Shown piece by piece: positions 18,253 to 26,966 of a stretch of 64,000 nt of DNA (within the stretch, counting starts at the first letter, position 1; each line of letters starts with the position of its first letter). The position numbers were made by a program, and so were the translations under genes. Source of the stretch: Spirosoma validum (GTDB lineage Bacteria > Bacteroidota > Bacteroidia > Cytophagales > Spirosomataceae); assembly GCF_014699035.1 (NCBI RefSeq), contig NZ_JACXAA010000010.1, positions 186,001-250,000 of the forward strand, read 5' to 3'. The notes beneath the pieces are model-generated. The model saw only the letters and a program-made list of their open reading frames with translations. It was not told the origin of the DNA and made no database searches.

Positions 18253-18272
18253 TCTATGAGCCTAGATGTAAT

Positions 18273-18692
18273 TTATTTTAAACTGCTTTTCCACAATAAG
18301 GCGTCCAAACTCCATTTGCCAGGTCCAGTAAAAAAGAAGACCAATGCCAATAATACAAACAAAAACGGGTGTTGGTCTTCATACCAGAATTTGCCGTGCC
18401 CTACAAAAAACGTAATGTAAAGCATCGTGCCAATAATTATCAGGCAAGCGAGTCTAGTCAGCAAACCCATAGTCAATAGGAGTCCCGTCAAAAGTTCAGA
18501 ACCTTTACCTAAATAGACCATAAACATAGGTTAGGCCGATTCATTGAAAACATCCCATACGGCGTACTCTTTCATTTTAGCGGAATCGAATACTTCCCAC
18601 CCATGATAGACCAGGAGCAGACCAACAAAAATTCGAACAAACGTCAGACCACCTTCCTGAAAAAGGCTTTTTGCTGAGAAAAATTTCTTCAT
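18273..18692 (-). pseudogene. DoxX-family membrane protein, split by an in-frame stop
   Basis: Read in one frame, this stretch encodes a normal DoxX-like protein of about 139 residues: start MKKFFSAKSLFQ, TM1 GLTFVRIFVGLLLVYHGWEVF, then the conserved MVYLGKGSELLTGLLLTMGLLTRLA and ITFFVGHGKFWYEDQHPFLF blocks and further TM segments. A single TAA at 18531-18533 interrupts it after VFNESA, and the frame simply continues with PMFMVYLGKG. There is no frameshift and no deletion. The two halves alone would lack a complete four-helix bundle. DoxX proteins are small inner-membrane proteins linked to quinone or redox functions. It may be a recent nonsense mutation, a sequencing error or, less likely, two short polypeptides. 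Confidence 0.8.
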
Positions 18693-18740
18693 GAAATAGA
18701 TGTAGAGTTTGTTGGAATCCCAAATCAACGAAGAAAAAAC

Positions 18741-18774
18741 AAAACGCCCCCGATCTTTCGACCGGGGGCGTTTT
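18741..18774 (-). terminator. groEL terminator
   Basis: A 12-bp perfect stem (18741-18752 with 18763-18774, core of CCCCC/GGGGG) has a 10-nt loop. On the minus strand it is followed by a T-rich tract (gttttgtttttt). It lies 22 nt after the groEL stop, a textbook intrinsic terminator. Confidence 0.92.
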
Positions 18775-18796
18775 TAAATATATCAGCAACTTGATA

Positions 18797-20440
<1,644 letters not shown>

Positions 20441-20520
20441 TTAATGATGACCGGATCGCCGGTTCGATTATGAATGATTAATGCTAACAAAGAATAAAAG
20501 TTGGCCGCTGAGCGAATAAC

Positions 20521-20543
20521 TTATCATTCATCATTTATCATTA
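20521..20543. repeat. Simple ATCATT-type spacer repeat in groESL gap
   Basis: A short run of ttatcattcatcatttatca-like words lies between groES and groEL. Related AT-rich words appear near 23190-23240, 23708-23826 and 29521-29650, so this seems to be a genome-wide intergenic filler. Confidence 0.5.
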
Positions 20544-20545
20544 AA

Positions 20546-20842
20546 TTACAGGATTGCGAAAATGTCTGATTCGCGCATGATAAGGTACTCTTTGCCATCG
20601 ACGGTAATTTCTGTACCGGCATATTTGCCATACAGGACCGTATCGCCCACCTGAACCGTCAGCGGTTCATCTTTCTTACCTGCGCCAACGGCAACGACCG
20701 TACCACGCTGGGGTTTTTCCTTCGCTGTGTCGGGAATGATGATCCCGAACGAGGTTTTTTCTTCAGCCGGTGCGGCTTCTACCAGCACCCGGTCGGCCAG
20801 CGGTTTCACGTTCACTTTAACGCTTTCCGTTTCTGCTACCAT
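20546..20842 (-). CDS. groES: Co-chaperonin GroES
   Basis: The 98-residue lid of the GroEL chamber. Family blocks are present: [13 protein letters not shown] near residue 10, the mobile loop [22 protein letters not shown], and the C-terminal [13 protein letters not shown]. It is the first gene of the groES-groEL pair. The region upstream has no CIRCE operator. Instead it holds a block shared with the miaB promoter (20905-20946). Confidence 0.98.
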   Translation of the reverse strand: MVAETESVKVNVKPLADRVLVEAAPAEEKTSFGIIIPDTAKEKPQRGTVVAVGAGKKDEPLTVQVGDTVLYGKYAGTEITVDGKEYLIMRESDIFAIL

Positions 20843-20904
20843 GATAATGAGTTGATTAAGGTTTTTACTGTTTATGTGTATTTATATACGACGTTGGCAA
20901 AACG

Positions 20905-20946
20905 CCAATTTCTGTGCCAACCCTGCTAAAGCTGTCAAATTTTCAG
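20905..20946 (-). promoter_or_regulatory. Putative groES promoter/regulatory block
   Basis: Positions 20921-20946 match 26899-26924 (upstream of miaB) in 21 of 26 bases. On the minus strand this includes TGACAGCTTTA. A -7-like box (GAAATTGG, 6 of 8 to TAAATTTG) follows at 20912-20905, 19 bp beyond TGACAG; the spacing at miaB is 20 bp. The block lies about 80 nt before the groES ATG. A heat-shock-type promoter is possible, but that is inference from two sites. Confidence 0.45.
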
Positions 20947-21091
20947 ACTTTAGGCTGACACCATGCCACTGACTATTTTAGTTAAAATTCATTCCGTAGA
21001 TTGTACATTTCTACTAATAAAATTTGGTAGTTTGCCGACAGTTGCTTAGTTTAACTAAATCATACACGGTTAAAATGGATTTTTCCGATCT

Positions 21092-21799
21092 ATGAAAAAA
21101 TTACAACCTGACTGGTTTACGCAAAATTGGCTTGATGCTGAGTACCAAAAGTATGTCGTGATGGCATACTTGCAGGCCGTTCAGCAAAACTTCACTGAGT
21201 ATCGACTATGCCCTGATCTGCCTGATTTACGCGATCATTACAACGCTGGTATTCGTTTTTCGAGGGGCAAAGGTACGCTAAATGCTGCTTTCCCCAAGCG
21301 AATTAGTCGAGTTACTGGGCCACCCCCTCGAATTGAATACAAATCTGACGTAACGGAACCGGACTTTATGGCCGAAATGGATGCCATTATGGAATTTGCT
21401 CTACCGCGATTTCAGACTATGCTCTCGGAAGGTCAGCAGCGATGGGCAGATATTGCCAGCTCATTAACCCTGGCACCGGTAGGATTGCTGCCGCTACGTC
21501 CCGAAGAAGGTTATCTACTCCTGCATGCTACTAATCAGTCAGAAACGCAGGTCTATTATTTCAGTATTACGCTCTATTCTGAGCAGGAGCCGGGTGGTCG
21601 ATTAGTACAACTCCGTTTTGTGGAAGTAGTACGGAAGAGTTTGGTCAATACGTTTGAGAATATAAAGCTAGATCTAATTCGGAAACATCGCCAATTGCCT
21701 AATCCGGCAACATACACGCTGGAAAGTCGACATACCTATCCTGTACAGGAAACACTACTGCCGATCGCCCGGCAACTGTTGGCGCAGGCAGTAGCATAG
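21092..21799 (+). CDS. Conserved protein of unknown function
   Basis: A 235-residue protein that I do not recognise. It has no signal peptide or transmembrane segment and starts MKKLQPDWFTQNWLDAEYQKYVVMAYLQAVQQNF, an acidic/aromatic helical start. The middle (about residues 85-130) is predicted helical. The second half (135-205) looks like an alpha/beta domain with GYLLLHATNQSETQVYYFSITLY. It seems a complete cytosolic protein. It is monocistronic, divergent from groES, and ends at a terminator shared with secG. Nothing here indicates a role. Confidence 0.7.
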   Translation: MKKLQPDWFTQNWLDAEYQKYVVMAYLQAVQQNFTEYRLCPDLPDLRDHYNAGIRFSRGKGTLNAAFPKRISRVTGPPPRIEYKSDVTEPDFMAEMDAIMEFALPRFQTMLSEGQQRWADIASSLTLAPVGLLPLRPEEGYLLLHATNQSETQVYYFSITLYSEQEPGGRLVQLRFVEVVRKSLVNTFENIKLDLIRKHRQLPNPATYTLESRHTYPVQETLLPIARQLLAQAVA

Positions 21800-21822
21800 A
21801 TAGATAGGAACAACTCAACAAA

Positions 21823-21850
21823 AAAGCCACCCCCAGTTGGGAGTGGCTTT
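21823..21850. terminator. Terminator between gene 21092 and secG
   Basis: An 8-bp GC-rich stem, extended to 12 bp with one mismatch, has arms 21823-21834 and 21839-21850. A T-run follows on the minus strand and a short T-run on the plus strand. It sits between convergent genes and best fits as the secG terminator. Confidence 0.8.
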
Positions 21851-21872
21851 CAACATTCGTATAAACCTGAAA

Positions 21873-22277
21873 TTATTTCTGAGGTGTCAGGGCAGAGGTC
21901 GACGCGCCAGGTGTCTGAGCGCCCGGAGCAGCCTGACTTGGCGCTGCCCCATTGGCGGCACTTGGCGCGGGTGTCGGAGCAGCAGCACCCGGTAAGGTCT
22001 GCGTTTGTGCCCGTTCAACGTTAGCACTATTAATGCCACCCACCTGGTTGCGATCAACCATGATGTAAGAGGCTAGTGATAAAACCATAACGGCGATTCC
22101 TAGGCCCCAGGTGATTTGCTCAAGCAAATCAGTCGTTTTCTTAACTCCCATCAATTGATTGGAGCCCAGTCCACCAAATTCACCAGCTAATCCTCCGCCT
22201 TTTGAGTTCTGAATCAAGACAATAAGAATGAGCAGTACGGTGATAATGCAAATAAATACAACAAGTGCCGTTACCAT
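21873..22277 (-). CDS. secG: Preprotein translocase subunit SecG
   Basis: The small SecYEG subunit, 134 residues. TM1 is ALVVFICIITVLLILIVLIQ, followed by the hallmark cytosolic loop NSKGGGLAGEFGG. TM2 is ITWGLGIAVMVLSLASYIMV. The C-terminal 60 residues are an Ala/Pro/Gln-rich low-complexity tail (APTPAPSAANGAAPSQAAPG), a common extension in Bacteroidota SecG. It is the last gene of a same-strand run with lptE and the TPR-like gene. Confidence 0.95.
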   Translation of the reverse strand: MVTALVVFICIITVLLILIVLIQNSKGGGLAGEFGGLGSNQLMGVKKTTDLLEQITWGLGIAVMVLSLASYIMVDRNQVGGINSANVERAQTQTLPGAAAPTPAPSAANGAAPSQAAPGAQTPGASTSALTPQK

Positions 22278-22339
22278 GAAATTTGTATCACCGGAACGCC
22301 GGTGCGTTTATCAAGTTCTGTCGTCAGTAAAAAAGTGGT

Positions 22340-23179
22340 TTACGAATCGCTCAGATCACCTTTCAATTCACTGATTTTTGCCGCAAAGTACGCCTTTTTT
22401 TCGGGACTTTTCACCATCAATTGTTTATAGATTTCAATTGCTTTATCAACTTTTCCTTGTTTCGCCAGGATTTTAGCGAAACTCTCGGTTACAAAGCCTC
22501 CGCCTGTGGGTTTACTACGTTTGGTTAAATCTTCCTGTTCAAGGGGTTCGGTGGGTTTAGCCTTGATAGGTGAGATACGCGGTTCATTTTTAATAAAACT
22601 TTCGATTAAATCAAGCTGACGCTGCCGTTCGATATCTTCTGGAGTAGGAACTGGTAAGGCAGGCGCTGTCTCCACAATCTGCACAAGATCATTCTGTAGG
22701 TTTTTTTCCGTAAGCGTCGGATCTTCCGGGGTAGGTATCGTAACGATTGGCTCGGTCAATACGTCGTTCTGGTCGGGTTGGTTGGCCCATTGTAGAAGCG
22801 ACAACTTTGGAAAGCCACTGCCTAAACCTGTTTTAGACTTGAAAAGCGCGTAGCTTTCCTGCTGATAATCATCAGGGATCGGGACATGCCTAGCCGATAA
22901 CTCGTTTAATTTCGTCAGTAAATTTTCTGACCACTGAAACTCATTATCGATCAGCTTGCGCAAGGCATTACGGCTGAGGGCGTGGGCTGCGGCCTGACGA
23001 ACGTAGGGAACCGTCTGACTACGCTGATGCACCGAAGCCGCCTTAGCCAACAGTGTATGCAATGATTGACAGTAGGGGTAAGTTGACAGACTTTCCTGTA
23101 ACTGCACGAGGTCAGTAGGAGTAAGGTCCTCAGGGTGAGTGACCCAGTATGAAAAGGTTTCTTTATCGAGGGCAAGCAT
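22340..23179 (-). CDS. TPR-like protein between lptE and secG
   Basis: A 279-residue cytosolic protein without signal peptide. The N-terminal half (LTPTDLVQLQESLSTYPYCQSLHTLLAKAA) is helical. The centre is low-complexity and rich in Pro, Thr and Glu. The last 50 residues (ESFAKILAKQGKVDKAIEIYKQLMVKSPEKKAYFAAKISELKGD) form one clear TPR-like helix pair. It sits between lptE and secG in a same-strand cluster, a context I associate with other Cytophagales. That suggests an envelope or secretion role, but no function is established. Confidence 0.75.
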   Translation of the reverse strand: MLALDKETFSYWVTHPEDLTPTDLVQLQESLSTYPYCQSLHTLLAKAASVHQRSQTVPYVRQAAAHALSRNALRKLIDNEFQWSENLLTKLNELSARHVPIPDDYQQESYALFKSKTGLGSGFPKLSLLQWANQPDQNDVLTEPIVTIPTPEDPTLTEKNLQNDLVQIVETAPALPVPTPEDIERQRQLDLIESFIKNEPRISPIKAKPTEPLEQEDLTKRSKPTGGGFVTESFAKILAKQGKVDKAIEIYKQLMVKSPEKKAYFAAKISELKGDLSDS

Positions 23180-23185
23180 GGATCG

Positions 23186-23240
23186 AAAGTAAGGATGAAT
23201 GATGAATGATTAATTATGAATGTAAAAAAAGAATTACAAT
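23186..23240. repeat. AT-rich simple repeat upstream of TPR-like gene
   Basis: The 73-bp gap between lptE and the TPR-like gene is built of ggatgaatgatgaatgattaa-type words and their rough reverse near 23228-23240. It belongs to the same low-complexity family as the spacers at 20521, 23708 and 29530. No gene was seen. Confidence 0.45.
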
Positions 23241-23252
23241 TCATCAGTCATC

Positions 23253-23828
23253 CTACCAGTCGGCGGCTGTTTTGTTAAATATGTCAAGAACGATCTGATC
23301 CAGAATCTGCGGAACTAAACGGCTTTCATTCTGGCTGAGCGTTTGCGCCTGTGGGAAGTCTTTATAAAATGAAAACGACTGCTCGAAATTCTTACTCTCG
23401 TCTTTATTATTATAATATCGAACCAATACGGTGATTTGCAGTCTGTTGACAGCAGCCTGATCCTGTGCGGTCGGGGCTACAGCTATCAGATCGTAACCGG
23501 TAATGTTTCCTTCCAATAGCATGTCGCCATTGGCTGGGATCACTTTTAGGCTGGTATAACGCTGGTAATACTCTTTCAGCTTTTCATTAAGGGTTAGGGG
23601 CAGGTTTGCCGGTCCGCCCGCTGTCGCCAGTACGAAATTGTTAACGGTTACGGTCTTTATGTCCGGCGATAAGGTCGTTCCTGTAAACGAATATACTCCG
23701 CAGGATTGAATGAAGAGTGAGGAATTAAGAATGAAGAATAATGTCAGGATACGTACTACTTTTTTATTCTTCACCGCCCGGCGGCCCAGTCTTAATTCTT
23801 CACTCTTCATTCTTAATTTATTCTTCAT
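23253..23828 (-). CDS. lptE: LPS-assembly lipoprotein LptE
   Basis: LptE is the outer-membrane lipoprotein that plugs the LptD barrel and helps insert lipopolysaccharide. The lipobox is FIQSC, followed by the Bacteroidota LptE start GVYSFTGTTLSPDIKTVTVNNF and a body of about 165 residues. Three starts are possible: ATG 23828 (overlaps the sigma-54 gene by 11 nt), ATG 23810, or GTG 23774. GTG 23774 gives the most ordinary signal peptide (VKNKKVVRILTLFFILNSS then LFIQSC). The signal-peptide DNA lies within a repeat element also found at tamL. The gene is downstream of the sigma-54 activator and miaB on the same strand. Confidence 0.85.
   Translation of the reverse strand: MKNKLRMKSEELRLGRRAVKNKKVVRILTLFFILNSSLFIQSCGVYSFTGTTLSPDIKTVTVNNFVLATAGGPANLPLTLNEKLKEYYQRYTSLKVIPANGDMLLEGNITGYDLIAVAPTAQDQAAVNRLQITVLVRYYNNKDESKNFEQSFSFYKDFPQAQTLSQNESRLVPQILDQIVLDIFNKTAADW
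23708..23812. repeat. Inverted simple repeat with GC palindrome inside lptE start
   Basis: Arms 23708-23729 and 23791-23812 are 22-bp inverted repeats with one mismatch, made of gaatgaagagtgaagaattaag-like words. Between them lies a GC-rich core (ccgcccggcgg, about 23774-23784). Related cores occur twice near 29590-29640. The element covers the lptE start region and part of its signal-peptide codons. Confidence 0.75.
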
Positions 23829-25200
23829 CAATCTCATACTGTTTAATTTTTCGGTATAACGTCCGTTCGGAGATACCGAGTGCCTGAGCCGCATATTTTC
23901 GCTTGTTATTGTTACGTCGGAGAGCCTTTAGAATCATTTCTTTCTCCTGCCGTTCGAGCGACAGCGAATCATCTTCTTCAGTCTCATGCGTTACGTCTTC
24001 CACTTCCGTTACGTCGTTAATATCGCCATCGACCTCATCAAAAATCTGTACGGGCGGATGGCTACCATAGGTTTCGGAAGGGGCTACGGGGGCTGCAGGA
24101 CGGATTGTGGCTTCTGGCCGGACAGTTCCGTTTGTTGCGGGCAGAAAACGCGTTACACCGACATCCGACGTAGTACGACCATCATTCTCAGGCGTGATTG
24201 AGTCGAATAGGTCTTTATGATTATGCAGAATCTGTCGGCCATCCTGCTCGTTACCCAATACGTCGCGAACGAGTTTCTTCAGATCGTTAACATCCCGGCG
24301 CATATCGAACAGCACTTTGTACAGCAACTCGCGCTCCGAAAAATTCTCCGCATTACTGCTGCCGTTAGCCTGTGGAAACAGGGCGAGTGTACGACTTGGC
24401 TGCTGAGCTTGAGGCAGGTATTTTGCCAGCGTATTGCCATCAATCGGTTTGTTTTGCTCCGATTCCAGAATCGATACCTGTTCCGCAATGTTTTTTAACT
24501 GCCGGATATTACCTGGAAACGGAAAGCTCATAAGCAACTGCTTGGCGTCTTCTGTCAGTTGTAATGGCTTAATTCGATACCGTTCGGCGAAGTCGGTCGT
24601 GAATTTGCGGAATAGCAATTCAATGTCCGTGCCGCGTTCGCGAAGGGGGGGGACGAAAATAGGTACGGTGTTGAGCCGGTAATATAGATCTTCCCGAAAC
24701 TTTCCCTTATCAACCGCATCCAGTAAATTGACGTTCGTAGCTGCGACGACGCGCACATCCGTTTTCTGAGTTTTGGACGAACCAACACGAATAAATTCGC
24801 CGTTTTCCAGAACACGTAATAGCCGGGCCTGCGTACCGAGGGGCATTTCACCAATTTCGTCCAGGAAAATCGTACCTCCGTTGGTTGTTTCAAAATAGCC
24901 TTTGCGTGAATCAACAGCACCGGTAAAGGAGCCTTTCTCATGTCCGAACAGTTCTGAATCGATAGTGCCTTCGGGAATCGCGCCACAGTTGATCGCAATA
25001 AACTGGCCGTGTTTGCGGCTACTCAGGCTATGTATAATTTTAGAAAACGATTCTTTCCCACTACCACTTTCGCCCGTAATCAGCACGGTCAGATCAGTAG
25101 CCGAAACCTGCATCGCTACGTTGATCGCATAGTTGAGCGCAGGAGCGTTACCGATTATGCCGAAACGTTGCTTAACGGACTGGATTTCTTGGTTGTTCAT
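23818..25200 (-). CDS. Sigma-54 interaction domain, Fis-family activator
   Basis: A 460-residue activator of sigma-54 RNA polymerase without an N-terminal receiver or sensor domain. The AAA+ domain fills residues 8-240: Walker A GESGSGKES near 42, the sigma-54 contact loop as GSFTGA (Ser for the common Ala) near 104, and Walker B GGTIFLDEIGEMP. Residues about 265-420 are a poorly conserved acidic linker. The C-terminal Fis-type HTH is KRKYAAQALGISERTLYRKI. It is followed with an 11-nt overlap or no gap by lptE. With no input domain, it may be controlled by its level or by a partner protein. Confidence 0.92.
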   Translation of the reverse strand: MNNQEIQSVKQRFGIIGNAPALNYAINVAMQVSATDLTVLITGESGSGKESFSKIIHSLSSRKHGQFIAINCGAIPEGTIDSELFGHEKGSFTGAVDSRKGYFETTNGGTIFLDEIGEMPLGTQARLLRVLENGEFIRVGSSKTQKTDVRVVAATNVNLLDAVDKGKFREDLYYRLNTVPIFVPPLRERGTDIELLFRKFTTDFAERYRIKPLQLTEDAKQLLMSFPFPGNIRQLKNIAEQVSILESEQNKPIDGNTLAKYLPQAQQPSRTLALFPQANGSSNAENFSERELLYKVLFDMRRDVNDLKKLVRDVLGNEQDGRQILHNHKDLFDSITPENDGRTTSDVGVTRFLPATNGTVRPEATIRPAAPVAPSETYGSHPPVQIFDEVDGDINDVTEVEDVTHETEEDDSLSLERQEKEMILKALRRNNNKRKYAAQALGISERTLYRKIKQYEIDEE

Positions 25201-25295
25201 AGTTGCTGTGGTGTCAGTTCAAGCAACCGACACTCTCTAATAATTCATGGTACCTGTTTGAGAATCGCAATGGCGACCCGTTTAGCACCACGTAA

Positions 25296-26792
25296 TCAAA
25301 TTACTTCGCCCCGCAACGTTGCCGACGTACATTCCGTAACCAACACATGAACGTACTGACCTTTTTGGTGATCTCCTCTGGGGAAAACAACCATTTTATT
25401 CTGGTCATTTCGGCCACAGAGGAAGTCATCTGAGCGTTTTGATGGCCCTTCGATCAGTACGCGTTGCACTTGCCCAATATGACGCTGGTTCCGTTTAGCA
25501 GAGTGTTCCAACTGTTTCGCGATGATCTCATTTAAACGCCGTTTCTTAACGTCTTCCGGAATATCATCCGCGTATTTTTTAGCGGCTAGCGTACCCGGGC
25601 GCTCTGAATAAGCGAACATGTACGCATAATCGTAGCGAACATAATCCATCAGCGACAGGGATTCCTGATGTTCCTCTTCCGTTTCCGTACAGAACCCCGA
25701 AATCATATCCGTTGAGATACCGCAGTCCTCACCGAGAATCTCACGAATTCGATCAATTTTACCAACGTACCAGGGCCGATCATACGTCCGGTTCATCAAT
25801 CTAAGCACCCGGCTATTGCCACTTTGAGCTGGTAAATGGATGTAGTTGCAGATGTTATCGTAGCGGGCCATCGTGTGGAGTACATCATCCGTAATATCTT
25901 TCGGATGCGACGTCGAAAAGCGCACACGTAAGTCCGGGTGAATACGCGCTACCATTTCGAGAAGATTGGCAAAGGTGGTAGGGGCAGAGGGCAGAGGAGT
26001 TTGGGCATTGGGCGTAAAAACAGCATTGTCTTGAACTCCAGACTGCATACCCTCTGCTGACCCGTCGGACCGCTCCTGCCACTTGTACGAATCCACATTC
26101 TGTCCCAGCAACGTTACTTCGCGGTAACCCCGGTTGAAAAGGTCCTGTGCTTCTCGAACGATGCTGTATGGATCACGGCTACGTTCGCGGCCGCGGGTAA
26201 ATGGTACGACGCAGAAACTACACATATTGTCGCAACCGCGCATGATCGAAACAAAGGCTGTTACACCGTTGGAATTCAGGCGAATAGGTGAAATGTCGGC
26301 GTAGGTTTCTTCCCGCGATAGAAATACGTTAACGGCTTTCTGCCCCGATTCAGCTTCTTCAACCAGCTTGGGAATATCGCGATAAGCATCAGGCCCAGCT
26401 ACGATGTCTACTACTTTTTCCTCTTCGAGAAGTTTTGTTTTCAGGCGTTCAGCCATGCAGCCAAGCATACCCACCAGCAACTCGGGCTTTTGCCGTTTTA
26501 AGCCCGTAAGGTGCTTTAACCGGTGACGAACCTTTTGTTCAGCGTTATCGCGGATGGCACACGTATTCAAAAAAATCACATCAGCTTCTTCGGCCGAAGA
26601 GGTTGTAGCGAAGCCTGCATTCCGCATCACAGCCGCGACGATCTCACTGTCGGCGAAGTTCATCTGGCAGCCGTAACTTTCGATATAAAGCCGTTTTTTG
26701 CCCACCGCTAACTCGTCTTCCAACGTACGTGGTAAATCAACCTGCTCTTTATCTGCGTCTTGCAGTATGGTTAGTTCGGGGATGAGTGTCAT
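25296..26792 (-). CDS. miaB: tRNA 2-methylthioadenosine synthase MiaB
   Basis: MiaB is a radical-SAM methylthiotransferase that converts i6A37 to ms2i6A37 in tRNA. The N-terminal UPF0004 cluster uses Cys42 (YGCQMN), Cys78 (NTCAIRD) and Cys112 (LGCMAE). The radical-SAM cluster is CDNMCSFC with Cys187, 191 and 194. A TRAM domain closes the protein (about 430-498). A 25-residue low-complexity insert follows VDSYKWQ near residue 240 and is not part of the core fold. I chose the ATG at 26792 over the TTG at 26801. A good -7 box and a block shared with groES lie upstream. Confidence 0.96.
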   Translation of the reverse strand: MTLIPELTILQDADKEQVDLPRTLEDELAVGKKRLYIESYGCQMNFADSEIVAAVMRNAGFATTSSAEEADVIFLNTCAIRDNAEQKVRHRLKHLTGLKRQKPELLVGMLGCMAERLKTKLLEEEKVVDIVAGPDAYRDIPKLVEEAESGQKAVNVFLSREETYADISPIRLNSNGVTAFVSIMRGCDNMCSFCVVPFTRGRERSRDPYSIVREAQDLFNRGYREVTLLGQNVDSYKWQERSDGSAEGMQSGVQDNAVFTPNAQTPLPSAPTTFANLLEMVARIHPDLRVRFSTSHPKDITDDVLHTMARYDNICNYIHLPAQSGNSRVLRLMNRTYDRPWYVGKIDRIREILGEDCGISTDMISGFCTETEEEHQESLSLMDYVRYDYAYMFAYSERPGTLAAKKYADDIPEDVKKRRLNEIIAKQLEHSAKRNQRHIGQVQRVLIEGPSKRSDDFLCGRNDQNKMVVFPRGDHQKGQYVHVLVTECTSATLRGEVI

Positions 26793-26798
26793 GTTGAT

Positions 26799-26880
26799 CA
26801 ATCAGTTAGTCAGCTGGCCAGTCAGTTAAGAAAACTGTCATTTACTGACCGACTGACTAAACAACTGGCCAACTGATTGC
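26799..26880. repeat. CAGT-rich direct and inverted repeats
   Basis: The leader between the miaB start and its -7 box is a patchwork of cagtt/agtcag/ctggcca words. The ends 26799-26807 (caatcagtt) and 26872-26880 (aactgattg) are perfect inverted repeats, and a ctggcca word occurs in each half. It could fold into a branched leader RNA. It resembles spacer filler more than a known riboswitch. Confidence 0.5.
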
Positions 26881-26881
26881 G

Positions 26882-26924
26882 CAAATTTACGAAGAAAGCC
26901 CTGATAAAGCTGTCATTTTGGCAG
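26882..26924 (-). promoter_or_regulatory. Putative miaB promoter with block shared with groES
   Basis: On the minus strand TAAATTTG (26889-26882) is an exact -7 match. TGACAG ends 20 bp upstream (26915-26910), inside a 26-bp block that matches the groES upstream region in 21 positions. The block also holds a near-dyad CTGTCATTTTGGCAG. The predicted transcript starts about 85 nt before the ATG. Confidence 0.55.
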
Positions 26925-26966
26925 GAAAAAGCCGTTAAATTCTCTTAATAGACTGAAGCTTACTTG

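Noticed and set aside
20843-21000. CIRCE (HrcA) operator upstream of groES
   Set aside because: No TTAGCACTC-N9-GAGTGCTAA pattern or close variant was found.
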